A stretch of 33,469 bases of DNA from Bifidobacterium aesculapii (lineage in GTDB: Bacteria > Actinomycetota > Actinomycetes > Actinomycetales > Bifidobacteriaceae), in NCBI RefSeq assembly GCF_001417815.1, contig NZ_BCFK01000046.1, positions 1-33,469 on the forward strand, in the 5' to 3' direction. The notes below the pieces were generated by a model. That model was not told the DNA's origin. It saw nothing but the letters and a program-made list of their open reading frames with translations, and ran no database searches. Positions 26,672-33,469 of this stretch are shown piece by piece (the stretch's first letter is position 1; every line of letters begins with the position of its first letter). Made by a program: the position numbers and the translations under genes.

Positions 26672-26699
26672 ATACTATCACGGTGCATGCCCCGCGCAA
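26672..26699 (-). promoter_or_regulatory. Promoter of the ileS T-box transcript
   Basis: TTGCGC (26694-26699) and TAGTAT (26672-26677), 16 bases apart on the minus strand, about 20 bases before the stem I helix. The -10 is preceded by TGA. The 60 or so bases from here to the sbcC stop show nothing else. Confidence 0.55.
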
Positions 26700-26762
26700 G
26701 GCGCGTCTCATTCAGGCGATGGCTCGGACGGACAAGTATTCAGGCGATCATTCTGCGATGCC

Positions 26763-29700
26763 TCAAGCGATCACCTCCAATCGGCTTTCCCCGTCCGGGG
26801 TGACGCGGCTGACGCTGATGCGTTCGGCGATCTGGTCCTTCAGCCAGTCGACGTGGGAGATGATGCCCACGTCGCGCGTGCGGCTGATGCGGCGCAGCAT
26901 GTCCATCACGTCGGACAGGTAGTCCTGCGAGAGACTGCCGAAGCCTTCGTCCACGAACAACGTGTCCATGCTCATGCCGCCGTTCTCCGCTTGGATGATG
27001 TCGGCGAGCGCCAGCGCGAGTGCGAGGGAGACGAAGAAGGTCTCCCCGCCGGAGAGGGTTCCGGGGTTGCGTTCCTCTTCGGTGCGCCGGTCGAATATGG
27101 TGATGTCGAGTCCGGTTTTGCCGGCGCCTTTTCTGATTTCTGTGTCGTCGAGGCGGAGTTCGTAGATGCCGCCTTGGATGTCGTTGAGGAGTTCGTTGGC
27201 GCGGTCGAGTACGTCTCGGAACCGTTCGGTGACGGCGTAGGTGATGAGGGTGAGACCGTTGGATGCGGCGAGGGTTCCGCGGTCAGCGTTGGCGAGGGCG
27301 GCCATGCGTTGCAGCGGCGCGAATCGTGCGGTCAGGTCGGCCCATGCGTCGGCGCAATCGAGCATGGCGGTCGAGCGTTCGGTCCAGTTCTGCCGCATTG
27401 CCTGCAGCGTGCCGATGCGTGTGCCGGCGGCGTCCGCGCGTTCTTGGGCTTCGCATACGTGCTGGTCCAGTGCGGCGAGGTCGATATGTTCGATGGCTGT
27501 GCCGAGGGCGGTTGGCTCCCCGGTGTTCATGTAGGCGATCGGGGTGCCGGTTTCGTCGGTTTCGTCTGCTTCGCCGGTTTCGTCGCTGTAGGACTGGTCC
27601 GTCATGTCGGCCGTCGCACCGACTGCCGCGCTGTCCGTCGCGTTGGCCGTCGCGTCGGCCGCCTCACCGTGGTGTCGGCTTGTTGCACCGTTTGCCGCGT
27701 CGGGTGCCGTTTCCTGCACCGTATCGTATGCTGCGGCGCCGATGAGGTCCTTCAGCGCCGTTTCGCTGTGTTCGGCGATGTGGTCGAGTGTTTCGCGCAG
27801 TGCGGTGCGGGAGCGTTGGAGCGCGGCTTGGGCGATGCTCGTCTGGTTTTCGTGCCGGCGGATCGACTGTCGGAGCGCGTTTTGTTCCGTTTCGCTCATT
27901 GCGGCTTGGCGTGCTTCCTCGATGCTGTCGAAGCGGGTTTCGGCGGCGAGAGCTTGGGCGAGTTCGCCGGCTGCGGCTGTGGTCGCGTCGGCGGCTGCTT
28001 GGGCTTGCGCGTTGGCTTGCGTGAGTTGTTTGTCGAGCGTGTTGCGCGCGTCGAGGCGTTGTTTGAGTTGTTCGGCGATGGTTTCCTGCTGTTGCGCGTT
28101 TTCGAGGCGTGCGCGCGCGTCGGCGCGTTCCTGTTCGATGCTCGCCATGGTGTACGGCTGGGCTTGCCGTTCGGCGTCGCGCATGGTTGCGGCGGCGGCT
28201 TTCGCATTGGCTTCGGCCGCAGTGAGCTCGTTGCGCGCCTGCTGCGTCTGTTTGTCCGCTGCGGTGATGGCGGCGGCCGTGTCGCGCAGTTCGGATTGGC
28301 GGTCGCGTAGTTCGTCCAATGCGTCGATGCGTGCAAGGATGCCGTCGATGTGTTCCTGCGCTTGTTCAACGGACTGGTGTTCGGCTTGTTCGCGGTGCGT
28401 GTCGAGGTCGTGTTCGGCGTCGCGCAGCGCGGCTTGTGCTTGCGTGTCGGCTTCGCGTTTCTCTTCGACGCGTTGCTTGAGCTCGTCCAGTTCGTCGATT
28501 CCATGTTGGCTGCTGGGCGTAACGGCGGGCGCGGGGTGTTCGCGGCTGCCGCATACGGGGCATGGTTCGCCGTCCGTGAGTTGCGCCGCGTATTTGGCGG
28601 CCCCGGATTGTCTGATGTTCGCTTCGACGATTCGCACGGTGTTTTCGGCGGCTTGCAGCGCGTCGGCGGCTTCCTGGCGACGTTGTTCGAGCTTGGGAAT
28701 GTTGCAGGCAATCCGTTCGGCTTTCTTGGCGTGGTCGAGGACGCGTCTCGCTTGGACGAGTTCCGTGTCGAGAGCGGTTGCGGCCCCTAGTTGTTCGGCG
28801 ATGTCCTGCAGCTGCTGGTCCACGTTTTCGCGAGATGGCAGGTCGGCCAGCTTCTGTTGGGATTCCTGCTGCGCACTCCGGGCATGTTCCAGTGTGTTCT
28901 GCGCTTGCGCATGCTCACGCTTGACTTGTTCGGCCGCGTGGATGAGCTGTTCGTGCGCGTCAGCCTGTTCGAGGTCACGCCGGGCCGTTTCCGCTCCTGC
29001 GGCTTCGCGCAACGCCTGCTCGCGGCGGCTTTCCAGTTCCGCCGCCGCAGGGTATTGGGCGAGCCGGTGTTTCAGCTCGGCCGCTTGTTCGGCCAGTCGC
29101 TCCTGCTTCTCGCCGAGCGCGTCGACTGCCTGTTCGAGTCTGATGATGGGCTGTGCGGCGAGCGCACGCGAAAGCCGGGTACGCGACGTTTCGTTCTTCG
29201 CATCCTCCCCGTGCAGCGTGGTCAGGGTGTCGGCGTCGTTTTTCTCCTGTTCGGCCGCTTGTCGCAACGCGGTGGCGGTGTCGAATCGTGCGCGTGTGCC
29301 GTCGAGCGTCTGTCGGGCCTGTTCGTATTCGTTGTTGCCTTGGCGCACCAGTTTTTCGACTTCGGTTTCCACGCGGGTCACGGTCGTGCGCAGGGTTTTG
29401 CGGATTTCCTTCGGCCCGCGCGCGGGGAAGGCGAGTTTGCCGGCATCGTCGCGGTCGAGTCCCCATTGCGGGTTCGAGAGGAGCTCCAGGGCGGTCACGT
29501 CGTAGCCGCGCTGTTCGAGGATGCGTGACGCTTCGGTTTTCGCCGTGTGGATGGTGTCGGTCAGGCGGTTCGACGATTGGTCGACTTCGTTTTGCGTGGC
29601 TTTGCGGCGGGTGACGAGCTCGTCCTGGATGTTCTGGTAGATCTGCGCGCCGAACAGGTCTTTGACGAGTTTGGTGCGGTCTTCGGGTTTGGCCGCGAGG

Positions 29701-30284
29701 AACATGGCGAACCGGCCTTGGGCGAGCATGACGGTGCGGGAGAACTGTTCGCGGTTCAGCCCGATCAGGCGGGTGACCTCCACGCTGACCTCCCTGGCCC
29801 GCGTGGCGACCTCTTCCGCATGCCTTGGCTGTTCGGCGTACGCGAAGTATCGTTCCGGATCGTTGCGGTTCTCCCGGGTCAGATCGGCGATGCCTTGGCT
29901 GAGGCGCATGAGTTTGCCGGTGGCGTTGCGTTTGGTGGTTCCTTCGCCGCGCGTTTTCGGCTGGTCGTATGCCGGCGTGCGGCGCACCTCGTAGTAGCCG
30001 TCGCCGACTTGGAAGATCAGGTCGACGTAGGTTTCCGCACGGTCGTTCATCAGGAACTTGGAGCGGACGCGTTGGCCGTCGCCGGCCGCGTTCAGACTGT
30101 CGGTTTCGCTGCCGGAGATCACGCCGTACAGGGCGAATGTCAGGCAGTCGAGGATCGTGGTTTTGCCGGCGCCGGTCTCACCGTCGATGAGGAACATGCG
30201 CGAACGCATCAACGCGGTGAAATCGATGGCGTATTCGCCTTTGTACGGTCCGAAACCGCTGAATTTCATGGCGATGAGTCTCAT
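26763..30284 (-). CDS. sbcC: Exonuclease SbcCD subunit C
   Basis: SMC-like ATPase of the SbcCD nuclease that cleaves DNA hairpins and protein-blocked ends. The protein has 1,173 residues. Walker A GETGAGKTT lies at about 35-43, followed by a long coiled coil, the zinc hook CPVCG (about 575-579), the returning coiled coil, then the signature LSGGETFFVSLALALALAD and Walker B LFVDEGFGSL near the end. A low-complexity acidic Ala/Thr/Asp/Glu insert lies around 870-920 (for example DETGEADETDETG). The start has AAAGGAG upstream and is one base after the sbcD stop, so the two are co-translated. Confidence 0.96.
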   Translation of the reverse strand: MRLIAMKFSGFGPYKGEYAIDFTALMRSRMFLIDGETGAGKTTILDCLTFALYGVISGSETDSLNAAGDGQRVRSKFLMNDRAETYVDLIFQVGDGYYEVRRTPAYDQPKTRGEGTTKRNATGKLMRLSQGIADLTRENRNDPERYFAYAEQPRHAEEVATRAREVSVEVTRLIGLNREQFSRTVMLAQGRFAMFLAAKPEDRTKLVKDLFGAQIYQNIQDELVTRRKATQNEVDQSSNRLTDTIHTAKTEASRILEQRGYDVTALELLSNPQWGLDRDDAGKLAFPARGPKEIRKTLRTTVTRVETEVEKLVRQGNNEYEQARQTLDGTRARFDTATALRQAAEQEKNDADTLTTLHGEDAKNETSRTRLSRALAAQPIIRLEQAVDALGEKQERLAEQAAELKHRLAQYPAAAELESRREQALREAAGAETARRDLEQADAHEQLIHAAEQVKREHAQAQNTLEHARSAQQESQQKLADLPSRENVDQQLQDIAEQLGAATALDTELVQARRVLDHAKKAERIACNIPKLEQRRQEAADALQAAENTVRIVEANIRQSGAAKYAAQLTDGEPCPVCGSREHPAPAVTPSSQHGIDELDELKQRVEEKREADTQAQAALRDAEHDLDTHREQAEHQSVEQAQEHIDGILARIDALDELRDRQSELRDTAAAITAADKQTQQARNELTAAEANAKAAAATMRDAERQAQPYTMASIEQERADARARLENAQQQETIAEQLKQRLDARNTLDKQLTQANAQAQAAADATTAAAGELAQALAAETRFDSIEEARQAAMSETEQNALRQSIRRHENQTSIAQAALQRSRTALRETLDHIAEHSETALKDLIGAAAYDTVQETAPDAANGATSRHHGEAADATANATDSAAVGATADMTDQSYSDETGEADETDETGTPIAYMNTGEPTALGTAIEHIDLAALDQHVCEAQERADAAGTRIGTLQAMRQNWTERSTAMLDCADAWADLTARFAPLQRMAALANADRGTLAASNGLTLITYAVTERFRDVLDRANELLNDIQGGIYELRLDDTEIRKGAGKTGLDITIFDRRTEEERNPGTLSGGETFFVSLALALALADIIQAENGGMSMDTLFVDEGFGSLSQDYLSDVMDMLRRISRTRDVGIISHVDWLKDQIAERISVSRVTPDGESRLEVIA

Positions 30285-30285
30285 C

Positions 30286-31695
30286 TCACTGCTCCTTTCC
30301 GTTGAGCGTCGACGTATCGGTCATGCCGGTGGCATGTTCGTCGTCCTGATGTTCCACCGTCTCCACCACGGACCGCAGCACCTTGGTCTCCACTTCGTCG
30401 GGATCGCGGTCCAGCTGGTGGCGGACGAACTGTTCGACCACGTCCAGATGTGATTTGGCTTTGCGCAGGTCGACCGCGCGTCGGCCGGCGGAGGAGGTTT
30501 TGCGGTCGTAGACGATGTTCTTCTCCAGTGCGTGCGCGTACCGGTCGTCGAGTTTCTGGTAGATGCCCTGTGGGAATGCGTTCACATGCACGGTGATGGA
30601 CACCCAGTCGTCGCGGTGCTTCCGGGCGAGATCGCCGAGCAGCTCGCTTGCGGTACCTTCCAATCGCACGAACGCGGGTTCGCCGGACTGCACGTCCACG
30701 GTACGGACGTCATGTACCGCGCCGCCATCGATGTCGAACAGCACGACGCTTTTCCCATTGCCCTCCACCGGAGGCACGTGGCTTTCCGAGAACGAGTAGG
30801 CGAGCAGCGAACCGCTGTAGAGCGCCTGCGGAGTGCGGTCCAAACCGAATCCGGAGACGGATTCCGCCCCGGCGCCGCCGTCATTCACGGAGCCAAAACC
30901 AGAGCCAGAGCCAGAGTCGGAACCTGGCGCGGAACCTTCCACCGGAGCATCCGGGATGTTCACCCGCTGCGGACGGTGCAGGTGCCCGAGCGCCAGATAG
31001 TCGAGCCCGCTATGGGAGAACAGGGACGCCGGCACGCTGTCGACGCCGCCTACGGTGATGGCGCGTTCGGAATCGCTGGGCGAGGCGCCCGAGACGAACG
31101 CGTGCGCCATGAGCATGGCGACCAGCGCCGGATCACGCCTGCGCCGGGCGGCGAGATCGCGGGTGACGAGCGTGAGCGCCGCCCGCATCATGCCCTCATG
31201 CGAACGCGGGATGCGCTTCTCCGAACCGTTATCGGCACCGGCCGTTTCCAGCAGCGCCTGCATACCGGGGCGAGCCGTGTCCGGGTCGAGGTACGGGACC
31301 GTGTAGACGGCGAGCGTCTCACCGCCACGCTCGACCAGCACCGGTTCGGCGATGTCGCCGAGACCGCAACGCATGTGTACGTTCGGAAGCATGAGTCCGG
31401 CACCGGCGCCGAGACGGATGGCGGAATCATGGTTGCCGGGCGTGATGACGATCTCCAACGGACTACTGCCGACCCGGACCCGGCCGAGGCGGGCGAACAT
31501 CTCGTCGAACAATCGGACCGACTCGGCGGACGGCACGGACAGGTCGTACACGTCGCCGGACACGCATAGCACATCCACATGCTCGCGTTCGATCAGACTG
31601 ATCAGCCATTCCAACGCAGCACGCTGGTATCTCAGCAGGTCTACGCCTTTGAACCTGCGCCCGATATGCCAGTCGGAGGTATGCAGCACCCTCAT
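30286..31695 (-). CDS. sbcD: Exonuclease SbcCD subunit D
   Basis: Mre11-type metallophosphoesterase, the nuclease of SbcCD; 469 residues. Metal-binding motifs in order: HTSDWHIGRR at the start (Asp8, His10), SGDVYD, TPGNHDSAIR, MAHAFVSG and LGHLHRPQ. After the catalytic domain there is an unusual Gly/Ser-rich linker (SDSGSGSGFGS and on) of about 40 residues that looks like expanded short repeats. The capping domain then follows. The start is ATG 31695, the typical RVLHTSDWHIG beginning, with AAAGGAG upstream; the frame to 31734 is not supported. Operon with sbcC. Confidence 0.95.
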   Translation of the reverse strand: MRVLHTSDWHIGRRFKGVDLLRYQRAALEWLISLIEREHVDVLCVSGDVYDLSVPSAESVRLFDEMFARLGRVRVGSSPLEIVITPGNHDSAIRLGAGAGLMLPNVHMRCGLGDIAEPVLVERGGETLAVYTVPYLDPDTARPGMQALLETAGADNGSEKRIPRSHEGMMRAALTLVTRDLAARRRRDPALVAMLMAHAFVSGASPSDSERAITVGGVDSVPASLFSHSGLDYLALGHLHRPQRVNIPDAPVEGSAPGSDSGSGSGFGSVNDGGAGAESVSGFGLDRTPQALYSGSLLAYSFSESHVPPVEGNGKSVVLFDIDGGAVHDVRTVDVQSGEPAFVRLEGTASELLGDLARKHRDDWVSITVHVNAFPQGIYQKLDDRYAHALEKNIVYDRKTSSAGRRAVDLRKAKSHLDVVEQFVRHQLDRDPDEVETKVLRSVVETVEHQDDEHATGMTDTSTLNGKEQ

Positions 31696-31798
31696 GCCGG
31701 CTCCTTTCGCCTTACCGTATGGCCGCGGCTCCATAACGTCACCGCCGCACGGCCACCAATGTTCCGTACCGTCATCACCGTAAACCGGACAATCCCGG

Positions 31799-31823
31799 AC
31801 CGGTACATCTGTACCGGTTTTTC
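31799..31823 (+). terminator. Palindrome with T-tract upstream of sbcD
   Basis: ACCGGTACA-TC-TGTACCGGT followed by TTTTTC on the plus strand. It has the form of a plus-strand intrinsic terminator, but no plus-strand gene precedes it. It may end a short transcript antisense to the sbcD 5' region, or be a 20-bp operator. The rest of 31700-31940 shows no gene. Confidence 0.4.
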
Positions 31824-31941
31824 GTCGGCAAATCTCCTATCAGAACGCCGGCCGGCGTGTCATCTCATCGGAGCCTGCGAGTTGAGGAACACAATCCCCT
31901 CATCCAAGAGACCAGTAGCACAGCGAAGATGAGATAGTCCA

Positions 31942-32184
31942 TTATTCCCAGACACCACATACGGTGTTTTGTACATTGCATGTACATAGAACCGTGCCTT
32001 GAACAGTTCGTTTTCCTCGGCCAGGGCACACACCAGCGGCGTTTTTCATAAGCGGATGTGACACGAACCTTCGTTCATGGCCCACGTCAATCGGACGAAA
32101 CAAAGCATCCTCTACCTCAGCATCTGCCAAGAAAGCCTCATCATTCAGACCACGGAGAATGGGCAAGCACTTCGACGGCAACAT
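31942..32184 (-). pseudogene. Open frame downstream of the small protein, possible frameshifted continuation
   Basis: An 80-codon frame with protein-like middle (LNDEAFLADAEVEDALF) but no ribosome site of its own. It overlaps the end of the small ORF 32141-32290 in the +1 frame, so the two could be halves of one gene broken by a one-base change near 32150. The last 25 codons look random. A 17-bp palindrome, TGTACATTGCATGTACA, lies near its 3' end (31970-31986). No family recognised. Confidence 0.25.
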
Positions 32185-32290
32185 GGGTGCCGGCTATCTT
32201 ACGGCCTTTACCGCCCACATCAGCGGTGGAGTACCGTCCGTATTCATCAAGTGCCCGTTGCAAACCGTCGAACGTTGCCATGTCTGTCAT
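32141..32290 (-). CDS. Small protein of 46 or 49 residues downstream of the HAD gene
   Basis: The frame begins 18 bases after the HAD gene stop. GGAAGGA lies 9 bases before the second ATG (32281), which is therefore the likelier start (MATFDGLQRALDEYGRY and on), giving 46 residues; the first ATG (32290) directly abuts the ribosome site. Composition is mixed and soluble, with no membrane segment. Function not recognised. It ends where the overlapping frame 31942-32184 takes over, so it may be the front part of a broken gene. Confidence 0.45.
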   Translation of the reverse strand: MTDMATFDGLQRALDEYGRYSTADVGGKGRKIAGTHVAVEVLAHSPWSE

Positions 32291-32308
32291 TCCTTCCACC
32301 TGCCCTAT

Positions 32309-32968
32309 TCAGAATCCCCAATGCTCCTCATGGTCGTTGCCACACACCTCGAACCGCACCTCGGGTTTCTGCGGCGGCGAGGCCACGAATCGTTCGATCA
32401 TGGTCATCTGCGCACGGTTGATGCCGATGTGCGATTCCGGCCCCACTGCAAGCACCGGCGCCTGCGGCCCCTGGGCGGTGATGGCGAGCCCCGCATCATA
32501 GGTGGTCTCCTCGTCATCGATCCATACGATCGGCCGACCGTACTTCAGATGGTTCAGCACCGCACGGCGTTTGCCCGTGTAGCGTCCCACCCGAGTGACG
32601 GGATCGTACCACTGGATTGTCTCCCACCCGACGCCGAGATGCACGTTCAGCATGTCCGTGTAGGGCTGCCACGTGCTCAGCCATAGGATGTCCACGTCCA
32701 ACGCCTTGAGCCGATCCACCAGTCCGGCCGCCCACAGGAGACGCAACCGCCCATGATACCGTGTGGTCACTATCTCCTTATGATCCGGTATGAACCAATT
32801 GTCCGGGGAGTACAGGGCGATGCGCGGATCGCCCTGTTTCATCCACGACGTCGTATTCTGACGTCGACGCACCTTCTCGTCCGGAAACTGGTTGATGACC
32901 CCATCGAAGTCGATCAGCACCAGCGGACGCTCCCGGCCGCCCATCAGATCTTCCCGTCCATTCCGCAT
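32309..32968 (-). CDS. HAD-fold protein, similar to HAD domains of Swiss-Army-Knife RNA-repair proteins
   Basis: A 219-residue protein with HAD phosphatase motifs: LVLIDFDGVINQF (Asp20 nucleophile, Asp22), DILWLSTWQ (motif II Thr/Ser), a Lys/Arg-rich stretch before RPIVWIDDEE (motif III, Asp151-Asp152), and VGPESHIGINRAQ near the end. This order, with a TW after motif II and WIDDE, resembles the HAD_SAK group. The substrate is unknown and could be a nucleic-acid end or a small phosphate ester. The start 32968 was chosen for its strong AAGGAGG; an upstream ATG at 33025 overlaps the stop of 33025-33153 (TGATG) and is an alternative. Codon use is less GC3-biased than in the core genes. Confidence 0.75.
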   Translation of the reverse strand: MRNGREDLMGGRERPLVLIDFDGVINQFPDEKVRRRQNTTSWMKQGDPRIALYSPDNWFIPDHKEIVTTRYHGRLRLLWAAGLVDRLKALDVDILWLSTWQPYTDMLNVHLGVGWETIQWYDPVTRVGRYTGKRRAVLNHLKYGRPIVWIDDEETTYDAGLAITAQGPQAPVLAVGPESHIGINRAQMTMIERFVASPPQKPEVRFEVCGNDHEEHWGF

Positions 32969-33024
32969 CAGATCATCCTCCTTCACGCATATGACCACCT
33001 CGTGTACGCTCAGATACGCCCCCA

Positions 33025-33153
33025 TCAGAAGATGATGTAGTAGTCCGGTATCTCACCATTGTCCACGAAGCATACCTTCTCCATCTCCACCGTGCGGCGT
33101 GCCATACGGTCGCACATGTAAATGAGCAAAGATGTACCGCTTACATGATTCAT
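33025..33153 (-). CDS. Small ORF upstream of the HAD gene, possibly a gene fragment
   Basis: A 42-residue frame (MNHVSGTSLLIYMCDRM and on) ending in DNGEIPDYYIIF. It has no visible ribosome site. The stop overlaps an ATG in frame with the HAD gene. The second half looks like the C-terminus of a real protein, so it may be a remnant. Confidence 0.3.
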   Translation of the reverse strand: MNHVSGTSLLIYMCDRMARRTVEMEKVCFVDNGEIPDYYIIF

Positions 33154-33221
33154 TCGGCAGTGTTGATGCGCAGCAGAAGCATGGAGACATGATGCGAGTC
33201 CACGCGCAGGATTGCGTATGG

Positions 33222-33227
33222 ATTATA
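33222..33227 (-). promoter_or_regulatory. TATAAT box upstream of the HAD region
   Basis: A perfect TATAAT on the minus strand, overlapping the stop codon of the right-edge frame, about 70 bases before the small ORF 33025-33153. No convincing -35 at 16-18 bases. Confidence 0.35.
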
Positions 33228-33469
33228 GGTTCCTCAGTCGGGAGTCGGTCTCTCCCGCGTCTTGTGCGTCGTCGCAGTCCGTGTGATGGGGATCGTGTCG
33301 GCCGGCGGCCGGGTCGTGTGCGGGGGCGCCTGCCGGGTCGCGTTGCGGGTACGGGAGGGGGTCTCCCGGACCGGTGTCCGTGGGGTTCCCGCGTGCATGC
33401 GATCGTGCGCGTGGATGACGGGAAGGCCCCGGGGGCGTCGTTGTTCCGCCGGGTTCGCGTGGGTTTTCC
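33223..33469 (-). CDS. C-terminal tail of a gene entering from the right edge
   Basis: An open frame of 81 codons running from the window edge to TAA at 33223-33225. Codon third positions are strongly G/C and the composition is Pro/Gly/Asp/His/Arg-rich (GDPLPYPQRDPAGAPAHDP and on), ending in DAGETDSRLRNL. This looks like a disordered C-terminal tail. The family cannot be told without the upstream part. Confidence 0.5.
   Translation of the reverse strand, partial: ENPREPGGTTTPPGPSRHPRARSHARGNPTDTGPGDPLPYPQRDPAGAPAHDPAAGRHDPHHTDCDDAQDAGETDSRLRNL

Noticed and set aside
26853..29505. Long plus-strand frames opposite sbcC
   Set aside because: Cys/Ser/Arg-rich shadow translations; the sbcC frame has Walker, zinc-hook and signature motifs.

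Overview
The window looks like a Bifidobacterium chromosome. It is GC-rich, with strongly GC-biased third positions in the core genes. The gene set is typical of the genus: smpB, a CHAP-domain hydrolase, ftsX, an ftsE with a long C-terminal extension, prfB, an actinobacterial-type dapD, gltA, map, and a long (about 1,100-residue) ileS behind a T-box leader. I cannot name the species from sequence alone.

Layout. (1) 1-4000: an amino-acid ABC importer on the minus strand, with two tandem lipoprotein binding proteins, a permease and an ATPase cut by the left edge. (2) 4200-10320: minus-strand housekeeping genes smpB, a PcsB-like coiled-coil/CHAP hydrolase, ftsX, ftsE, prfB and a 44-residue membrane protein. 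ftsEX plus the neighbouring CHAP protein suggest a septal cell-wall hydrolysis unit. (3) 10499-14935: dapD (+), then gltA, map and a DUF308/HdeD-like membrane protein (-), the last preceded by clustered TTAGG/CCTAA half-sites. (4) 14936-22650: an accessory island of lower and mixed GC. It holds two inverted clusters of a 21-bp repeat that also occurs in frame inside ftsE, a remnant that resembles an IS21-family end, a short CRISPR array with 35-bp repeats, a complete IS21-type element (istA-istB), and the remains of a type I-G (formerly I-U) CRISPR-Cas operon: csb1, csb2 and the 5' part of cas3. The IS cuts cas3. No cas8g/csx17, cas4-cas1 or cas2 is present between cas3 and the array, so the system is very likely unable to interfere or adapt. 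(5) 22700-31700: ileS with T-box leader and terminator, then sbcC and sbcD. (6) 31700-33469: an accessory end with a HAD-fold protein, small or broken ORFs, and the C-terminal tail of a gene entering from the right edge.

The most interesting points are: the IS-truncated type I-G locus whose array is bracketed by 23-bp inverted repeats that each run into an IS21-like terminus; the exactly 21-bp-spaced TGCGCA repeats that occur both in coding and non-coding DNA; and the T-box-controlled ileS. Family names come from reading motifs and general knowledge. No database search was run.
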